Origin: Mycolicibacterium cosmeticum
GTDB lineage: Bacteria > Actinomycetota > Actinomycetes > Mycobacteriales > Mycobacteriaceae
Reading direction: 5' to 3'
DNA length: 64,000 nt
NCBI GenBank assembly: GCA_016197365.1
Contig: JACPVS010000014.1
Location: 167,210-231,209, forward strand
A model generated the notes under the pieces. The model saw only the letters and a program-made list of their open reading frames with translations, did no database searches and was not told where the DNA came from. The position numbers and the translations under genes were made by a program. Below are positions 16,808 to 26,396 of this stretch, piece by piece. The first letter of the stretch is position 1. Each line of letters opens with the position of its first letter.

Positions 16808-17365
16808 CTAGACCTCCAGCAACTCGCCTTCCTTGTGCTTGACCAGTTCGTCGATCTGGGTGACGTACTGCCCGGTGGACTTGTCCAGGTCCTTCTCGGC
16901 GCGGCTCACCTCGTCCTCGCCGGCCTCGCCGTCCTTCTTGATGCGGGCCAGTTCCTCCATCGCCTTGCGGCGGATGTTGCGGATGGACACCTTGGCGTCC
17001 TCGCCCTTGCCCTTGGCCTGCTTGACCAGGTCGCGCCGGCGCTCCTCGGTGAGCTGCGGGATGGAGATCCGGATGACGTTGCCGTCGTTGGACGGGTTGA
17101 CGCCCAGGTCGGAGTTGCGGATCACGTCCTCGATGGCGCGCAGCTGGCTGGCCTCGTAGGGCTTGATGACCACGAGCCGGGCCTCGGGCACGTTGATGCT
17201 GGAGAGCTGGGTGATCGGCGTCGGCGAACCGTAGTAGTCGATGTTCAGCCGGGAGAACATGCCAGGGTTGGCACGGCCGGTGCGGATCGACGCGAGGTCA
17301 TCGCGCGACACCGACACCGCCTTCTCCATCTTCTCTTCGGCATCGAAGAGGGTTTCGTCGATCAC
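16808..17365 (-). CDS. frr: Ribosome recycling factor
   Basis: The 185-residue protein shows typical RRF sequence: [16 protein letters not shown] near the N terminus, and [35 protein letters not shown] in the helical domain. It releases ribosomes from mRNA after termination together with EF-G. It lies between pyrH and cdsA in the conserved pyrH–frr–cdsA order. Confidence 0.98.
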   Translation of the reverse strand: MIDETLFDAEEKMEKAVSVSRDDLASIRTGRANPGMFSRLNIDYYGSPTPITQLSSINVPEARLVVIKPYEASQLRAIEDVIRNSDLGVNPSNDGNVIRISIPQLTEERRRDLVKQAKGKGEDAKVSIRNIRRKAMEELARIKKDGEAGEDEVSRAEKDLDKSTGQYVTQIDELVKHKEGELLEV

Positions 17366-17421
17366 TTCAGTATCTCCCGTCGGATTCGCCCGCCCAGCAT
17401 CTCAATCACAACGCGCGGCTG

Positions 17422-18147
17422 TCAGCTGGTGACCAGTGTTCCGATCTTCTCACCTGCGACCGCTCGAGCGATATTGCCGTCGGTGAGGAGATTGAACACC
17501 AGGATCGGCATGCCGTTGTCCATGCAGAGGCTGAACGCGGTGGAATCGGCCACCTGAAGCCCGCGGTCGATCACCTCGCGGTGCGTGATCGCGGTCAGCA
17601 GCTCGGCGTCCGGGTTGGTCCTGGGGTCGTCGGTGTACACGCCGTCGACCGCCTTGGCCATGAGGACGATCTCGGCGCCGATCTCTAGCGCACGCTGCGC
17701 CGCGGTGGTGTCGGTGGAGAAGTAGGGCAGGCCCATTCCGGCACCGAAGATGACAACGCGGCCCTTCTCCAAGTGCCGCCGAGCTCGCAGCGGGATGTAG
17801 GGCTCGGCGACCTGTCCCATGGTGATGGCCGTCTGCACCCGGGTGTCGATCCCTTCCTTCTGCAGGAAGTCTTGCAGCGCAAGGCTGTTCATCACGGTGC
17901 CGAGCATGCCCATGTAGTCGCTGCGCGTGCGTTCCATGCCCCGCTGCTGCAGCTGGGCGCCGCGGAAGAAGTTGCCGCCGCCGATGACGACGGCGATCTG
18001 GGCGCCGCCGCGGACGACTTCGGCGATCTGGCGTGCCACCAGGGCGACGACGTCGGGATCGAGCCCGACCTGCCCGCCGCCGAACATCTCGCCGCCGAGT
18101 TTGAGGAGCACTCGCGAGTACGCGGGCCGGATCTGTCCCACCGCCAT
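17422..18147 (-). CDS. pyrH: Uridylate kinase
   Basis: The 241-residue amino-acid-kinase-fold enzyme phosphorylates UMP to UDP. Visible motifs are [33 protein letters not shown] and the C-terminal [16 protein letters not shown] 18147 is chosen over the upstream in-frame codon at 18183 because AAGGAGT lies just upstream at 18151–18157 and the protein then has the family length. It is the first gene of the pyrH–frr–cdsA operon. Confidence 0.97.
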   Translation of the reverse strand: MAVGQIRPAYSRVLLKLGGEMFGGGQVGLDPDVVALVARQIAEVVRGGAQIAVVIGGGNFFRGAQLQQRGMERTRSDYMGMLGTVMNSLALQDFLQKEGIDTRVQTAITMGQVAEPYIPLRARRHLEKGRVVIFGAGMGLPYFSTDTTAAQRALEIGAEIVLMAKAVDGVYTDDPRTNPDAELLTAITHREVIDRGLQVADSTAFSLCMDNGMPILVFNLLTDGNIARAVAGEKIGTLVTS

Positions 18148-18197
18148 CAGACTCCTTCGGTTGCGACAAAGAATCGCCACCATCCTGCCTCATGACG

Positions 18198-18229
18198 ACG
18201 CCCCGGCCACGTCGGGGTGGCCGGGGCGT
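18198..18229 (-). terminator. Strong hairpin after the methyltransferase gene
   Basis: Two perfect 13-base arms (18198–18210 and 18217–18229) surround a 6-base loop in the gap between the methyltransferase stop and pyrH. There is no U-tract, as is common for mycobacterial terminators. It would separate the methyltransferase transcript from pyrH. Confidence 0.6.
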
Positions 18230-18242
18230 ACCACCGATTTGG

Positions 18243-18951
<709 letters not shown>

Positions 18952-18952
18952 G

Positions 18953-18969
18953 TGTCAACATTGTTGACA
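18953..18969. promoter_or_regulatory. MarR operator 2 (perfect 17-bp palindrome)
   Basis: TGTCAACATTGTTGACA has 7-base perfect arms around ATT and ends on the first base of the MarR start codon. Centre to centre it lies 19 bases from operator 1, about two helical turns, so two dimers could bind the same face. Its position implies autorepression. Confidence 0.75.
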
Positions 18970-19391
18970 TGGGTGACCCGGTCGACGATCTTCCCCTCGG
19001 CTATCTGCTGCATCGCGCCGCCATGACATTGCGGTCCGAGGTGACGGCGACCGTCCTGGAACCCTTGGATCTGACCTTTGCCCAGTACCTCTGCATGCGG
19101 ATGGTGTCCAAGTCGCCCGGCCTGTCCAACGCCGAACTGGCCCGTGAACTGAGCGTCTCGCCGCAGGCGATGAACATGGTGGTGCGGGGTCTGCAGGATC
19201 GCGGACTGGTCGCGCGCCCGACCAGCGTGGCTTCGGGGCGCGCGCTGCCCACCGCTTTGACGCGCGAGGGCGTGGCGATCCTCAAACGCACCGACGCCGG
19301 GGTGCGCGCTGCCGAACTCGATGTGCTCGGCCATCTCACCGATAGCGAACGCACCGAGCTGAAGCGGATGCTCGCCGCCGTCGGTGACTAG
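18969..19391 (+). CDS. MarR family regulator, Rv2887-like
   Basis: The 140-residue winged-helix protein reads LPLGYLLHRAAMTLRSEV at the start and SPQAMNMVVRGLQDRGLVAR in the recognition region. This resembles M. tuberculosis Rv2887, which represses the methyltransferase gene Rv0560c. Position between the pyrH and amiC blocks also fits Rv2887. ATG 18969 is preferred to GTG/ATG codons inside the operator. Its stop is shared with the convergent gene through CTAG. Salicylate-like ligands are a reasonable guess from the family. Confidence 0.85.
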   Translation: MGDPVDDLPLGYLLHRAAMTLRSEVTATVLEPLDLTFAQYLCMRMVSKSPGLSNAELARELSVSPQAMNMVVRGLQDRGLVARPTSVASGRALPTALTREGVAILKRTDAGVRAAELDVLGHLTDSERTELKRMLAAVGD

Positions 19392-19666
19392 AGAACGAAA
19401 GTCGCCGCGCTGTCCGCGGGGCCGGGCGAGCCGCGCAGGAGGCTGCCGGGGCTGAAGTCCGCCTTTGCAGCCGTCCGGAAGAGCAGCCCGATGGTGTCGC
19501 CCGCCGACGCGGCGTCCAGCGACTTGCGGAACGCCTCGATCGCGTCGACGCGGAAGGTCCGGTCGGCGACCCACAGGGAGTCACCGACACGGACCTCTCC
19601 GGCGTCCACGCGACCGGTCACCACGACGCCGCGATTCTTGATCGCGAACACGTCGTCGATCTTCAT
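19388..19666 (-). CDS. Stand-alone EF-Tu domain-II-like protein
   Basis: The 92-residue protein begins MKIDDVFAIKNRGVVVTGRV. It continues through VRVGDSLWV, AIEAFRKSLDAASAGDTIGLLFR and SLLRG. This is the beta-barrel domain II of translational GTPases (EF-Tu/IF2), without a GTPase domain. The match to that fold is clear, but the role is unknown; nucleic-acid or ribosome contact would be an analogy only. ATG 19666 is used, and a GTG three codons upstream is possible. Confidence 0.7.
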   Translation of the reverse strand: MKIDDVFAIKNRGVVVTGRVDAGEVRVGDSLWVADRTFRVDAIEAFRKSLDAASAGDTIGLLFRTAAKADFSPGSLLRGSPGPADSAATFVL

Positions 19667-19685
19667 GCTGAACACGCGGCCGATG

Positions 19686-21650
19686 TTAGTGCTGGTGGCA
19701 CGCTTTCGGTGGCGATGGCGGCAGATCCAGCGCCGGATTGCCGTCGAAGAAGCCGACCGGCTTGAGGTGGAAACCCGTGTAGGCACAGGGCATCACGGGC
19801 CAGTCCTCCGGCCGCACCACGTGATGCGCCCCCAGGGTGTACCAGAGCACCACGTCGGTGTCCTCCAGCGGCGCGTCGTCGGCGACGAACTCGGGCAGGC
19901 CCTGGGCGTCAGCAGACTGGTACATGTAGTCGCCGGCGGCGAACATCTCCGACGGGTCGTACTTGGTCACCCACAGGTTGTGCTGGACGAACCGGGCCCT
20001 GTCGTAGATGTAGGACCCCTCCTGCACCATCACCGGCACGATCTCCTTGGGCACCAGCTTGTAGGCGACGGCCGAGCCGAGTTCGTTGGTCTTGGACGGA
20101 TTGGTCACCTTCCAGTACCGGCCGGTCTCCCAGTTCCAGTCACGGGCGCCGTCGGCCTCCGAGGCCACCAGCGTGTCCTGGGTGATCCACGCATTGTGAT
20201 GCGGGTTGAGCGCGGGATCGGGCTCGGGTACCGAATCCACCTCGTAGACACTGTTTCCGGCGCCGTCGATGCTCATGTCGAGCCGGAAGTTGAAGAAGTG
20301 CTGATGGTTCGGCCCGTAGATGCCGGGCGCCACCATCTTGCCCCAGCGGGGCGTCTCTCCTTCGGCCACCGCACCGGTGGTCAGCACGCCCGACAACTTG
20401 ACCTCGACCTCGATGGAGGCGTCGTTGTAGAAGTACCAGAAGAAGCCGTACTCGTAGTTGCCCACGGTGCATATCATCGACACGACCAGCCGGCGCGACC
20501 GGCGGACCTCGACCTCACCCGTCCGGAAATCCGTGTGCTTCCAGGAGATCCCGAAATCCTCCTCGTGCATGCAGATCGCATTCGGGATGACGACGGCGTT
20601 TCCGCTGGAGTCGTTGACCGTCCCGTCGAAGTAGTGGATCTCGCCCAGACAGTCGCACCCCAGGGTCAGCGGATTGGCCGAGAAGCCCATCCCGACCTCG
20701 CCCATGTCGAACACGTTCTTGTTCCAGTGCGTCGGTGAGGTGTCGCCGTAGGGCACCACCATCTCCGACAACGACCCGCGGTAGAGGATGGGACGGGTCT
20801 CGCCCCGGTCGGTATAGCTCACCTCGTGGACCGTGACGCCCTCCCGAGGGTTGAACCCGATGCGCAGGGACCACTTCTGCCACTGCACCTTCCACCCCTC
20901 GACGGTGAAGCTCGGACCGTCGGGCTGGGTGATCTCGATGGGTTTGACGTCGTCACGGAACTGCGTGAAGGCCGGCCTGTTGTCGGGAGAGAACATGAAC
21001 TCCTCGGCGTAGTTGCCCGCCGTCGGCGGCAGCGGCACCACACCGTGGTCCTCGATGTCGATGACCTCCATCGCGTCGAGATCGAAGGTGACGATCAGAC
21101 CCTCGACCGGGCGCGCGTACCCGTGTTCGGATGGTGCGGCACGCATGAAGGTCAACGGCCGGCAGATCAGCGGCGAGTTCTCGTGGTGGTCGCCCGCGCC
21201 GTAATAGCCTGCGGGCCAGGGATCGATCATCGCCAGACTGAAGTCGGTGACGCCCCGTTTGAGCATCGCCTCCTGCCACCGGGGATCCTCGCGCACCTTC
21301 TCCTCCACGCCCGTCATGTGCTCGACGAGGTAGGACGGGAACCGTCCGGGCACGCCCTTCCACGACTCGATGACGCGGGCCCCGAGGTCCACGACGGCTT
21401 CGTAGATCATCTTGGCCGCCGCGTCGTACATGCTCGCGAACGCGCGCCGCGGCACCTCACCGTCGAACGTCAGCGTGGCCGTCTTGCCCGGTTCGGCCAG
21501 CTGGATCATCACGAACTTCAAGGTGGGGCTGGCATATTCGGATCCGGTGATGACGGCCGCCGCGGCCTCTATCTCGGCTCCGGTGAGCGGGTCCAGCGGG
21601 TAGCGGGTGGACGGTGCGGCGGTGCCCGTGCCCAGCACGGTGTCCTCCAT
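19686..21650 (-). CDS. Copper-containing primary amine oxidase
   Basis: The 654-residue enzyme oxidises primary amines to aldehydes with release of ammonia and hydrogen peroxide. Tyr399 in the TPQ consensus GNYEYGFFW is the residue converted to topaquinone. The HxH copper pair is in GPNHQHFFNF, and a catalytic-region motif reads VPYGDTSPTHWNKNVFDMGEVGMG. There is no signal peptide, as in other actinobacterial cytoplasmic forms. ATG 21650 lies two bases after the permease stop, so transport and oxidation of the amine are coupled. The substrate could be an aromatic amine such as phenethylamine or tyramine. Confidence 0.95.
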   Translation of the reverse strand: MEDTVLGTGTAAPSTRYPLDPLTGAEIEAAAAVITGSEYASPTLKFVMIQLAEPGKTATLTFDGEVPRRAFASMYDAAAKMIYEAVVDLGARVIESWKGVPGRFPSYLVEHMTGVEEKVREDPRWQEAMLKRGVTDFSLAMIDPWPAGYYGAGDHHENSPLICRPLTFMRAAPSEHGYARPVEGLIVTFDLDAMEVIDIEDHGVVPLPPTAGNYAEEFMFSPDNRPAFTQFRDDVKPIEITQPDGPSFTVEGWKVQWQKWSLRIGFNPREGVTVHEVSYTDRGETRPILYRGSLSEMVVPYGDTSPTHWNKNVFDMGEVGMGFSANPLTLGCDCLGEIHYFDGTVNDSSGNAVVIPNAICMHEEDFGISWKHTDFRTGEVEVRRSRRLVVSMICTVGNYEYGFFWYFYNDASIEVEVKLSGVLTTGAVAEGETPRWGKMVAPGIYGPNHQHFFNFRLDMSIDGAGNSVYEVDSVPEPDPALNPHHNAWITQDTLVASEADGARDWNWETGRYWKVTNPSKTNELGSAVAYKLVPKEIVPVMVQEGSYIYDRARFVQHNLWVTKYDPSEMFAAGDYMYQSADAQGLPEFVADDAPLEDTDVVLWYTLGAHHVVRPEDWPVMPCAYTGFHLKPVGFFDGNPALDLPPSPPKACHQH

Positions 21651-21652
21651 GG

Positions 21653-23173
21653 TCACTTGACGGTTTCCTCTGCTTCCTTGTTGAGATCGAACACCGCGAG
21701 GTGGGCCAGGGCGTCGTCTTGGGACACCTTGTGTGCCGAGCGGCGGCCGAAGATGTACACGACGAAGCCGAGCGCGAACATCCCGACGCTGATGCAACCG
21801 ACCCATGTCATCCACTCGGCATCACCGACGCCGGCGCTGGTCAGCCAGGACTTCGCAAAGGAGTAGTAGACGCCGGCGACCGTGCCGACGGTGCCCACCA
21901 CGACGACGATCCAGACCCCGACCATGCCGCCGGGGATACGCCAGAACGTCTCGTTCTCATAGCGATCCGCGTACTTCTTCCGCGCGATGACCACCGGGAT
22001 CAGGAAGAAGAAGCCGGACAGCAGCCACACCGTCGACAAGCCGCCCTGCAGGAAGATCGTCGTGTTGACCAGGCTGCTCTGTGAGTACAGGCCGATGATG
22101 AGCAGCGACGAGATGACGCCCTGGATCAGGATGGCCGACACCGGGTTACGGGTCCGCGGGTTCAGGTGCGTGAAGATTCTCGGCAGGTGCCGTTCCAGAC
22201 CCGACACGAAGATCAGTCGGGAGTAGGCCACCTGGTAGGTCATCAGCGCCACGACGATGATCAAGGCCAGCACCACGGCACAGATCTCCATCAGACCGGG
22301 GAATCCAGCAACATCCAGCATGCCGATGACACCGGTCACCGCGTCGATCTCGCTGGTGGGCAGCGCCATCATCGTGCCCAGGGTGGTGAGCAGATAGATG
22401 GCGACCAATGCCGTTGAACCCCAGAGGATCATCCGCGGACCGCTCTTGCGCACCGACAGGAATTCCGCGCCCATGTTGTACGGGGTCTCCACGCCGAGCA
22501 GGTAGAGCAGCACCGTGCCGTACAGGAAGCCCGACACGGCGAAGTTCGGAATGGTCGCCTCCGACCAGCTGAACGGGGTTGCCGAGCCGTTGCGCACCGC
22601 GAAGATCACGCCGGAGACGAAGATGGTCAGCGCCAAGATGCCGAACACGACGAAGACGACGTTCATGATCCGCTGGTTGGCCGCCAGCTTGGCGAGCGCC
22701 AGCCCGACCACCGTCCACAGGATCACCAACTGCAGGATGACACTGGCCATCACACCCAACTCGGTGTGGAACGCCAAGAGCAGGAAGGAGAGCACCACCG
22801 CCGGTGACGATGCGGCGTTGAGGATGACGGGCACCCACGACAGGTAGCCGCCGATGAAACCCCACGTCTCCCCCATCGTCCGGGTGGCCCAGATGTATAC
22901 GCCGCCTTGGCCGGGCCACAGATTGCCGAGTTCGACGACGGCCATGCCGGCAGGCACCAGGAAGGTCAGTATGCCCAACACCCACATCGGGATGGCGGTC
23001 CAGCCACCGGTGGCCATCACCGAGGAGCCCGTGATCCAGCAGATGATGAACACGTAGGCGGCGGTCAGGCCGAAGGTGCTCATCACCTTCGGCAAGATCT
23101 GCTCGGGGACCAGTTCGGTCGCCATCAGCTTGTCGCGGTCAGCGGTGACCGATTGTTCCAGTTCTTGTGTCAT
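21653..23173 (-). CDS. APC family amino acid/amine permease
   Basis: The 506-residue protein has about twelve membrane helices, with the APC helix-1 region STFGLTAAYVFIICWITGSS and the typical ELGNLWPGQGGVYIWATRTMGETWGFIGGYLSW. It most likely imports an amino acid or a primary amine for the amine oxidase that follows by two bases. Together they form the 3' end of a longer same-strand run with the ABC genes at 23198–25801. Confidence 0.9.
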   Translation of the reverse strand: MTQELEQSVTADRDKLMATELVPEQILPKVMSTFGLTAAYVFIICWITGSSVMATGGWTAIPMWVLGILTFLVPAGMAVVELGNLWPGQGGVYIWATRTMGETWGFIGGYLSWVPVILNAASSPAVVLSFLLLAFHTELGVMASVILQLVILWTVVGLALAKLAANQRIMNVVFVVFGILALTIFVSGVIFAVRNGSATPFSWSEATIPNFAVSGFLYGTVLLYLLGVETPYNMGAEFLSVRKSGPRMILWGSTALVAIYLLTTLGTMMALPTSEIDAVTGVIGMLDVAGFPGLMEICAVVLALIIVVALMTYQVAYSRLIFVSGLERHLPRIFTHLNPRTRNPVSAILIQGVISSLLIIGLYSQSSLVNTTIFLQGGLSTVWLLSGFFFLIPVVIARKKYADRYENETFWRIPGGMVGVWIVVVVGTVGTVAGVYYSFAKSWLTSAGVGDAEWMTWVGCISVGMFALGFVVYIFGRRSAHKVSQDDALAHLAVFDLNKEAEETVK

Positions 23174-23197
23174 GAATTGTCTCCCAATACCTTTGGA

Positions 23198-23935
23198 TCA
23201 GTTGACGATCTGTCCGTCTCGCATCCGGACAACACGGCTCGCTTCGTCGGCCACCGTGGGATCGTGGGTGCTTGCGACGACCGTGACGCCGAGCGTCGAA
23301 CACAGGTCGCGCAGCATGCGCACCACCGTCTCCCCCGTGCGGTGGTCCAGATTGGCGGTCGGCTCATCGGCCAGCACCAGCGTCGGGTTGCTGATCAGCG
23401 AACGCGCGATGGCGGTGCGCTGCTGTTCCCCTCCGGACATCTTGGTCGGCTGGTGGTGGATCCGATGCCCCAAGCCGACCAGCTCGAGCAGTTCGGTGGC
23501 CCGCCGGCGCAGCGCCTTGCGGTCATACGGCTCGAACATCAGTGGCAGTTCCACGTTTTCGACAGCCGACAGGAACGGGATCAGGTTGTAGCTCTGGAAG
23601 ATGAACCCGATGGTGTCGTGTCGCAGGGCGGCGAACTGACTCTCCGAGATCGTCGCGGTGTCCTGACCTGCGACCCGCACGGCCCCCTTGGTAGGACGGT
23701 CCAAGCCGCCGATGATGTTGAGCAGCGTCGACTTGCCACTGCCGCTGGGACCCATCAGGCAGACGAACTCCCCCGGCATGACCCGCAATTCGATGTTCAC
23801 GAGGGCCTTGACGACCTCGTCGCCGAGCTTGTGCAGCTTCCACACGTCGGAGATCTCGATGACCGGCGCCACGCCGGCCGGTTGGGTGTCGGCCAACCGG
23901 ACCGATTCGGTGGTTGTCTCGTTGATGGCAGTCAT
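23198..23935 (-). CDS. ABC transporter ATPase, LolD/MacB type
   Basis: The 245-residue ATPase has Walker A GPSGSGKST, Q-loop IFQSYNLIPFLSAVENVELPL, signature MSGGEQQR, Walker B LVLADEPTANLD and the switch histidine in STHDP. The sequence after the Q-loop is typical of ATPases that drive FtsX/MacB-type mechanotransmitter permeases. The two permease genes lie directly upstream in transcription order, the nearer one only 6 bases away. The substrate is unknown; lipoprotein, lipid or peptide export would be family precedents. Confidence 0.95.
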   Translation of the reverse strand: MTAINETTTESVRLADTQPAGVAPVIEISDVWKLHKLGDEVVKALVNIELRVMPGEFVCLMGPSGSGKSTLLNIIGGLDRPTKGAVRVAGQDTATISESQFAALRHDTIGFIFQSYNLIPFLSAVENVELPLMFEPYDRKALRRRATELLELVGLGHRIHHQPTKMSGGEQQRTAIARSLISNPTLVLADEPTANLDHRTGETVVRMLRDLCSTLGVTVVASTHDPTVADEASRVVRMRDGQIVN

Positions 23936-23941
23936 GTGTTC

Positions 23942-24502
23942 CTATCCCGTGCTCAACGATCGGATGGGTGGGCGCGAGGCGGCGTTCCAGGTCGGGACGA
24001 CACTGGTGGCCAGTGCCGCGATGATGCTGACGGCGACGGCGATGACCGCCCCCATGGCCAATCCGCCGAGCGCGACCCCGGTCGGGACGAAGCCAACGGC
24101 CGCGAGCGTCAGCGCGGCGATCACCGCCAACACTGCCCCGCCGATCGCTCCGAGCAGGGCGGCGATGACGGGTTCGACGAGCAGCGCGATCACCACCGGT
24201 GTGCGGGGAATCCCGTTGGCGCCCAACACACCCAGTTCCCTGGTCCGCTGGGCAACCGTCCGGGTGGTGGCGACCGCCACCTCGACCACACCGACCAGCA
24301 GGACGGTGACGGCGATCAGCACCACGGCGGCGCGGATCTCGTCGGCGTGACCGAGTGACGCCGACTGGGCGCTGATGCCCTCGGACATCCCGAAGACGAT
24401 GACGACCAGGAAGGCGCCCGTTGCGGTGGTGATGGCGGGCAGGATCATCTCCCCGAGCCGGCGGCGCGCCGCCAACCAGCCGTACGACAGTCCGTAGCGC
24501 AT
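23942..24502 (-). CDS. Short FtsX-like ABC permease lacking the external domain
   Basis: The 186-residue protein has four hydrophobic segments and the FtsX-core sequence TRTVAQRTRELGVLGANGIPRTPVVIALLVEPVIAALLG. The first two segments are separated by only about 20 residues, so the large extracytoplasmic domain of MacB-type permeases is absent. With the full-size partner at 24632 it would make an asymmetric heterodimer. Start ATG 24502 lies 7 bases after the last micro-ORF of the tandem repeat, which also supplies its ribosome-binding site GAGGAGAGGG. Confidence 0.85.
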   Translation of the reverse strand: MRYGLSYGWLAARRRLGEMILPAITTATGAFLVVIVFGMSEGISAQSASLGHADEIRAAVVLIAVTVLLVGVVEVAVATTRTVAQRTRELGVLGANGIPRTPVVIALLVEPVIAALLGAIGGAVLAVIAALTLAAVGFVPTGVALGGLAMGAVIAVAVSIIAALATSVVPTWNAASRPPIRSLSTG

Positions 24503-24509
24503 GGCTTAC

Positions 24510-24636
24510 CTACCCTCTCCTCTTCGCGCAGGCGCTCATCGGTACCTTCTCCTCTTCGCGCAGGCGCTCATCGGTACCTTCTCCTCTTCGCGCAGGCGCT
24601 CATCGGTACCTTCTCCTCTTCGCGCAGGCGCTCATC
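24510..24636 (-). repeat. Four-copy 32-bp tandem repeat encoding coupled micro-ORFs
   Basis: Three perfect 32-bp copies (24541–24572, 24573–24604, 24605–24636) and one 31-base variant (24510–24540) fill the gap between two permease genes. Read on the minus strand, each unit starts with ATG, encodes MSACAKRRRYR and carries a GAGGAGAAGG ribosome-binding site. Each perfect unit ends in TGA overlapping the next ATG (ATGA). The first ATG overlaps the stop of the upstream permease. The last unit ends in TAG, 7 bases before the next gene. The layout recalls mycobacterial MIRU elements, which link genes through small overlapping ORFs, but the unit is much shorter. Confidence 0.85.
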
Positions 24637-25801
24637 GGCCACCCAGCAGATCGACGGGACGTTGTTGCAACAGCCGGTGCACGGGGATCAGCGCTCCGAC
24701 GATCGCCATGGCCGGGATGAACGCGGCCACCATGCCCGCGGCCTGCGCCCAGGCTGCCACCGTCGCGATGCCCGGAATCACCAGTGCGACAGCCGCTCCT
24801 GCGCCGAGCACTCCGACGACGTAGGCGACGGTGAACACGATCGCCGATTCGACGAGGAAGAAGTACAGCACTTCATCGGCGAGGCCGATGCTCGACATGA
24901 TGCCGAACTCACGCTTCCGCTCGGCGACGGCGGCCAGGAACGAGGACACCGCGATGACGAAGCCGAGGATGAGCCCGATGGTGGAGATGAGGCCCAGCGT
25001 CGAACCGGTGACCTTGCCGGAGAACAGCGCCGAGAAGTTCTGTTCGAACGTCAGCGGACCGACCCCACCCACCGTGTCATAGATCAGGCCGGGGCCGCCG
25101 CTGTCGGGCAGCACCGACGGGTCCGTGGTGGCGGGCAGGCCGGTCGCCGCACCGAACGTCTGCGCCAGGTCGCGGCGCTTCTCCTGACCGGCGGGCGCAG
25201 TGACCGTCCACCAACCGTTGTCCCCGACCAGGCTGCGCGCCAGATCGATTGGCACGGTGGCTGATTGGCCCGTGCCGGACAGATCAACCACCAGGCTCTG
25301 GCCGCCGATCACCACCCGGTCACCGGCGCCCAAGCCCAGGCGGGTGGCGAGCTGATCGCCCACCGCGACGTGACCGGCTGCCACCGCGTCGCCGCCGCGG
25401 ATGGACACCGGAAGGCCGTTGACAGTGGTGGTGCCGGACGGAGTCCGGGTGGCGGACCAGCCATCGGGAAGTGCGGTGATATCGGGTGCGGCGCCGTCGG
25501 CAACCAGTGCCCGGGTGTCGGTGTCGTAGTGCACCCCGGCGGCCGGCACCACCCACAGCTGGGCGCCACCGATCACGTCGGTGACCGAATCCTCGCCTGT
25601 GATGGCGAAACTGGCGGCGATGGTGCGCACCACGGTGACGCACAAGATGGCCAGGGCGATGCCCAGGACCGATAACACGAAACGTTCCGGGCGGCGCCTG
25701 ATGTTCGCCAGCGCAAACCGGACCAGGCACATGAAGGTGTTACCGGATGCGGTGGCGATCTCCGGTGGTCGGGTGATGGCGGGTGGTGCAGCGGACTCCA
25801 C
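24632..25801 (-). CDS. MacB/FtsX-type ABC permease with external domain
   Basis: The 389-residue permease has an N-terminal helix (FVLSVLGIALAILCVTVVRTIAASFA), then an extracytoplasmic domain of about 200 residues with MacB-core features. Three C-terminal helices form the FtsX domain, with AAVAERKREFGIMSSIGLADEVLYFFLVESAIVF. It pairs with the short permease at 23942 and the ATPase at 23198. The start is uncertain: GTG 25801 gives the listed form, and ATG 25732 (MCLVRFALANIRRRPERF) would begin just before the first helix. The gap to the DUF350 gene is 120 bases, so it may be in a separate transcript from that cassette. Confidence 0.85.
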   Translation of the reverse strand: MESAAPPAITRPPEIATASGNTFMCLVRFALANIRRRPERFVLSVLGIALAILCVTVVRTIAASFAITGEDSVTDVIGGAQLWVVPAAGVHYDTDTRALVADGAAPDITALPDGWSATRTPSGTTTVNGLPVSIRGGDAVAAGHVAVGDQLATRLGLGAGDRVVIGGQSLVVDLSGTGQSATVPIDLARSLVGDNGWWTVTAPAGQEKRRDLAQTFGAATGLPATTDPSVLPDSGGPGLIYDTVGGVGPLTFEQNFSALFSGKVTGSTLGLISTIGLILGFVIAVSSFLAAVAERKREFGIMSSIGLADEVLYFFLVESAIVFTVAYVVGVLGAGAAVALVIPGIATVAAWAQAAGMVAAFIPAMAIVGALIPVHRLLQQRPVDLLGGR

Positions 25802-25921
25802 GAGAGGGATCGTGGGCGCGCCGTGTTTCGTGGAAAGCCATCTGCGGTATCCGCCGCGTTAACGGAGACTGCTTGCGATTACAACAAGGTGTCTCGACGG
25901 CAACGGATTTCGTCGCCGGAT

Positions 25922-26380
25922 CTACAGAATCGCGGCCGCGATGATCAATCCGAAGGCCAGATACGACGCCGCCACGACCAGCACCTCGGGGGTGAAGCGT
26001 TCCTCGGCCAGCACCCGGCCGATGTCGACGCCCTTGATCACGCCGACCAGGCGCACCGAGAACGCTTGCGCGGCAATGCCCAGCAGACCGAAGATCAGCG
26101 TCTTGATCAGACCACCGATCAGATCACCGGAGGAACTGTAGATCGCGAGCACCACGATCAGCGCCATCGAGACCACTCCGGAGGCGGTGATGGCGGCGGC
26201 GTTGGGGCGCCCGGCCTGCACCAGGGCGCGCAGCGGCCCCGGCGTGGTCCAGTCGATGACGAAGAAACCAAGGACCATCAGTGCGATGCCGACGATCGTG
26301 TACAGCACGATCGCCGACGCACCGTGGCCGACGATCGACCAGTAGTCCGGCCCCAGGGCCGAGAGCGTGGTGCGGTTCAT
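25922..26380 (-). CDS. DUF350 family membrane protein (YjfL-like)
   Basis: The 152-residue protein has four predicted membrane helices and two DUF350-like halves, seen in YTIVGIALMVLGFFVIDWTTPG and SYLAFGLIIAAAIL. DUF350 proteins have no established activity. In enterobacteria a DUF350 gene (yjfL) lies with genes for a YgiB-like protein and a glutathionylspermidine-synthase-like ligase, exactly the neighbours here. ATG 26380 follows the ligase stop by 16 bases. Confidence 0.85.
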   Translation of the reverse strand: MNRTTLSALGPDYWSIVGHGASAIVLYTIVGIALMVLGFFVIDWTTPGPLRALVQAGRPNAAAITASGVVSMALIVVLAIYSSSGDLIGGLIKTLIFGLLGIAAQAFSVRLVGVIKGVDIGRVLAEERFTPEVLVVAASYLAFGLIIAAAIL

Positions 26381-26396
26381 TGACTGATCCTTCCGA

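Noticed and set aside
24510..24636. CRISPR-like array of 32-bp repeats
   Set aside because: The copies are directly adjacent with no unique spacers, and no cas gene is present. They fit a coupled micro-ORF tandem repeat.
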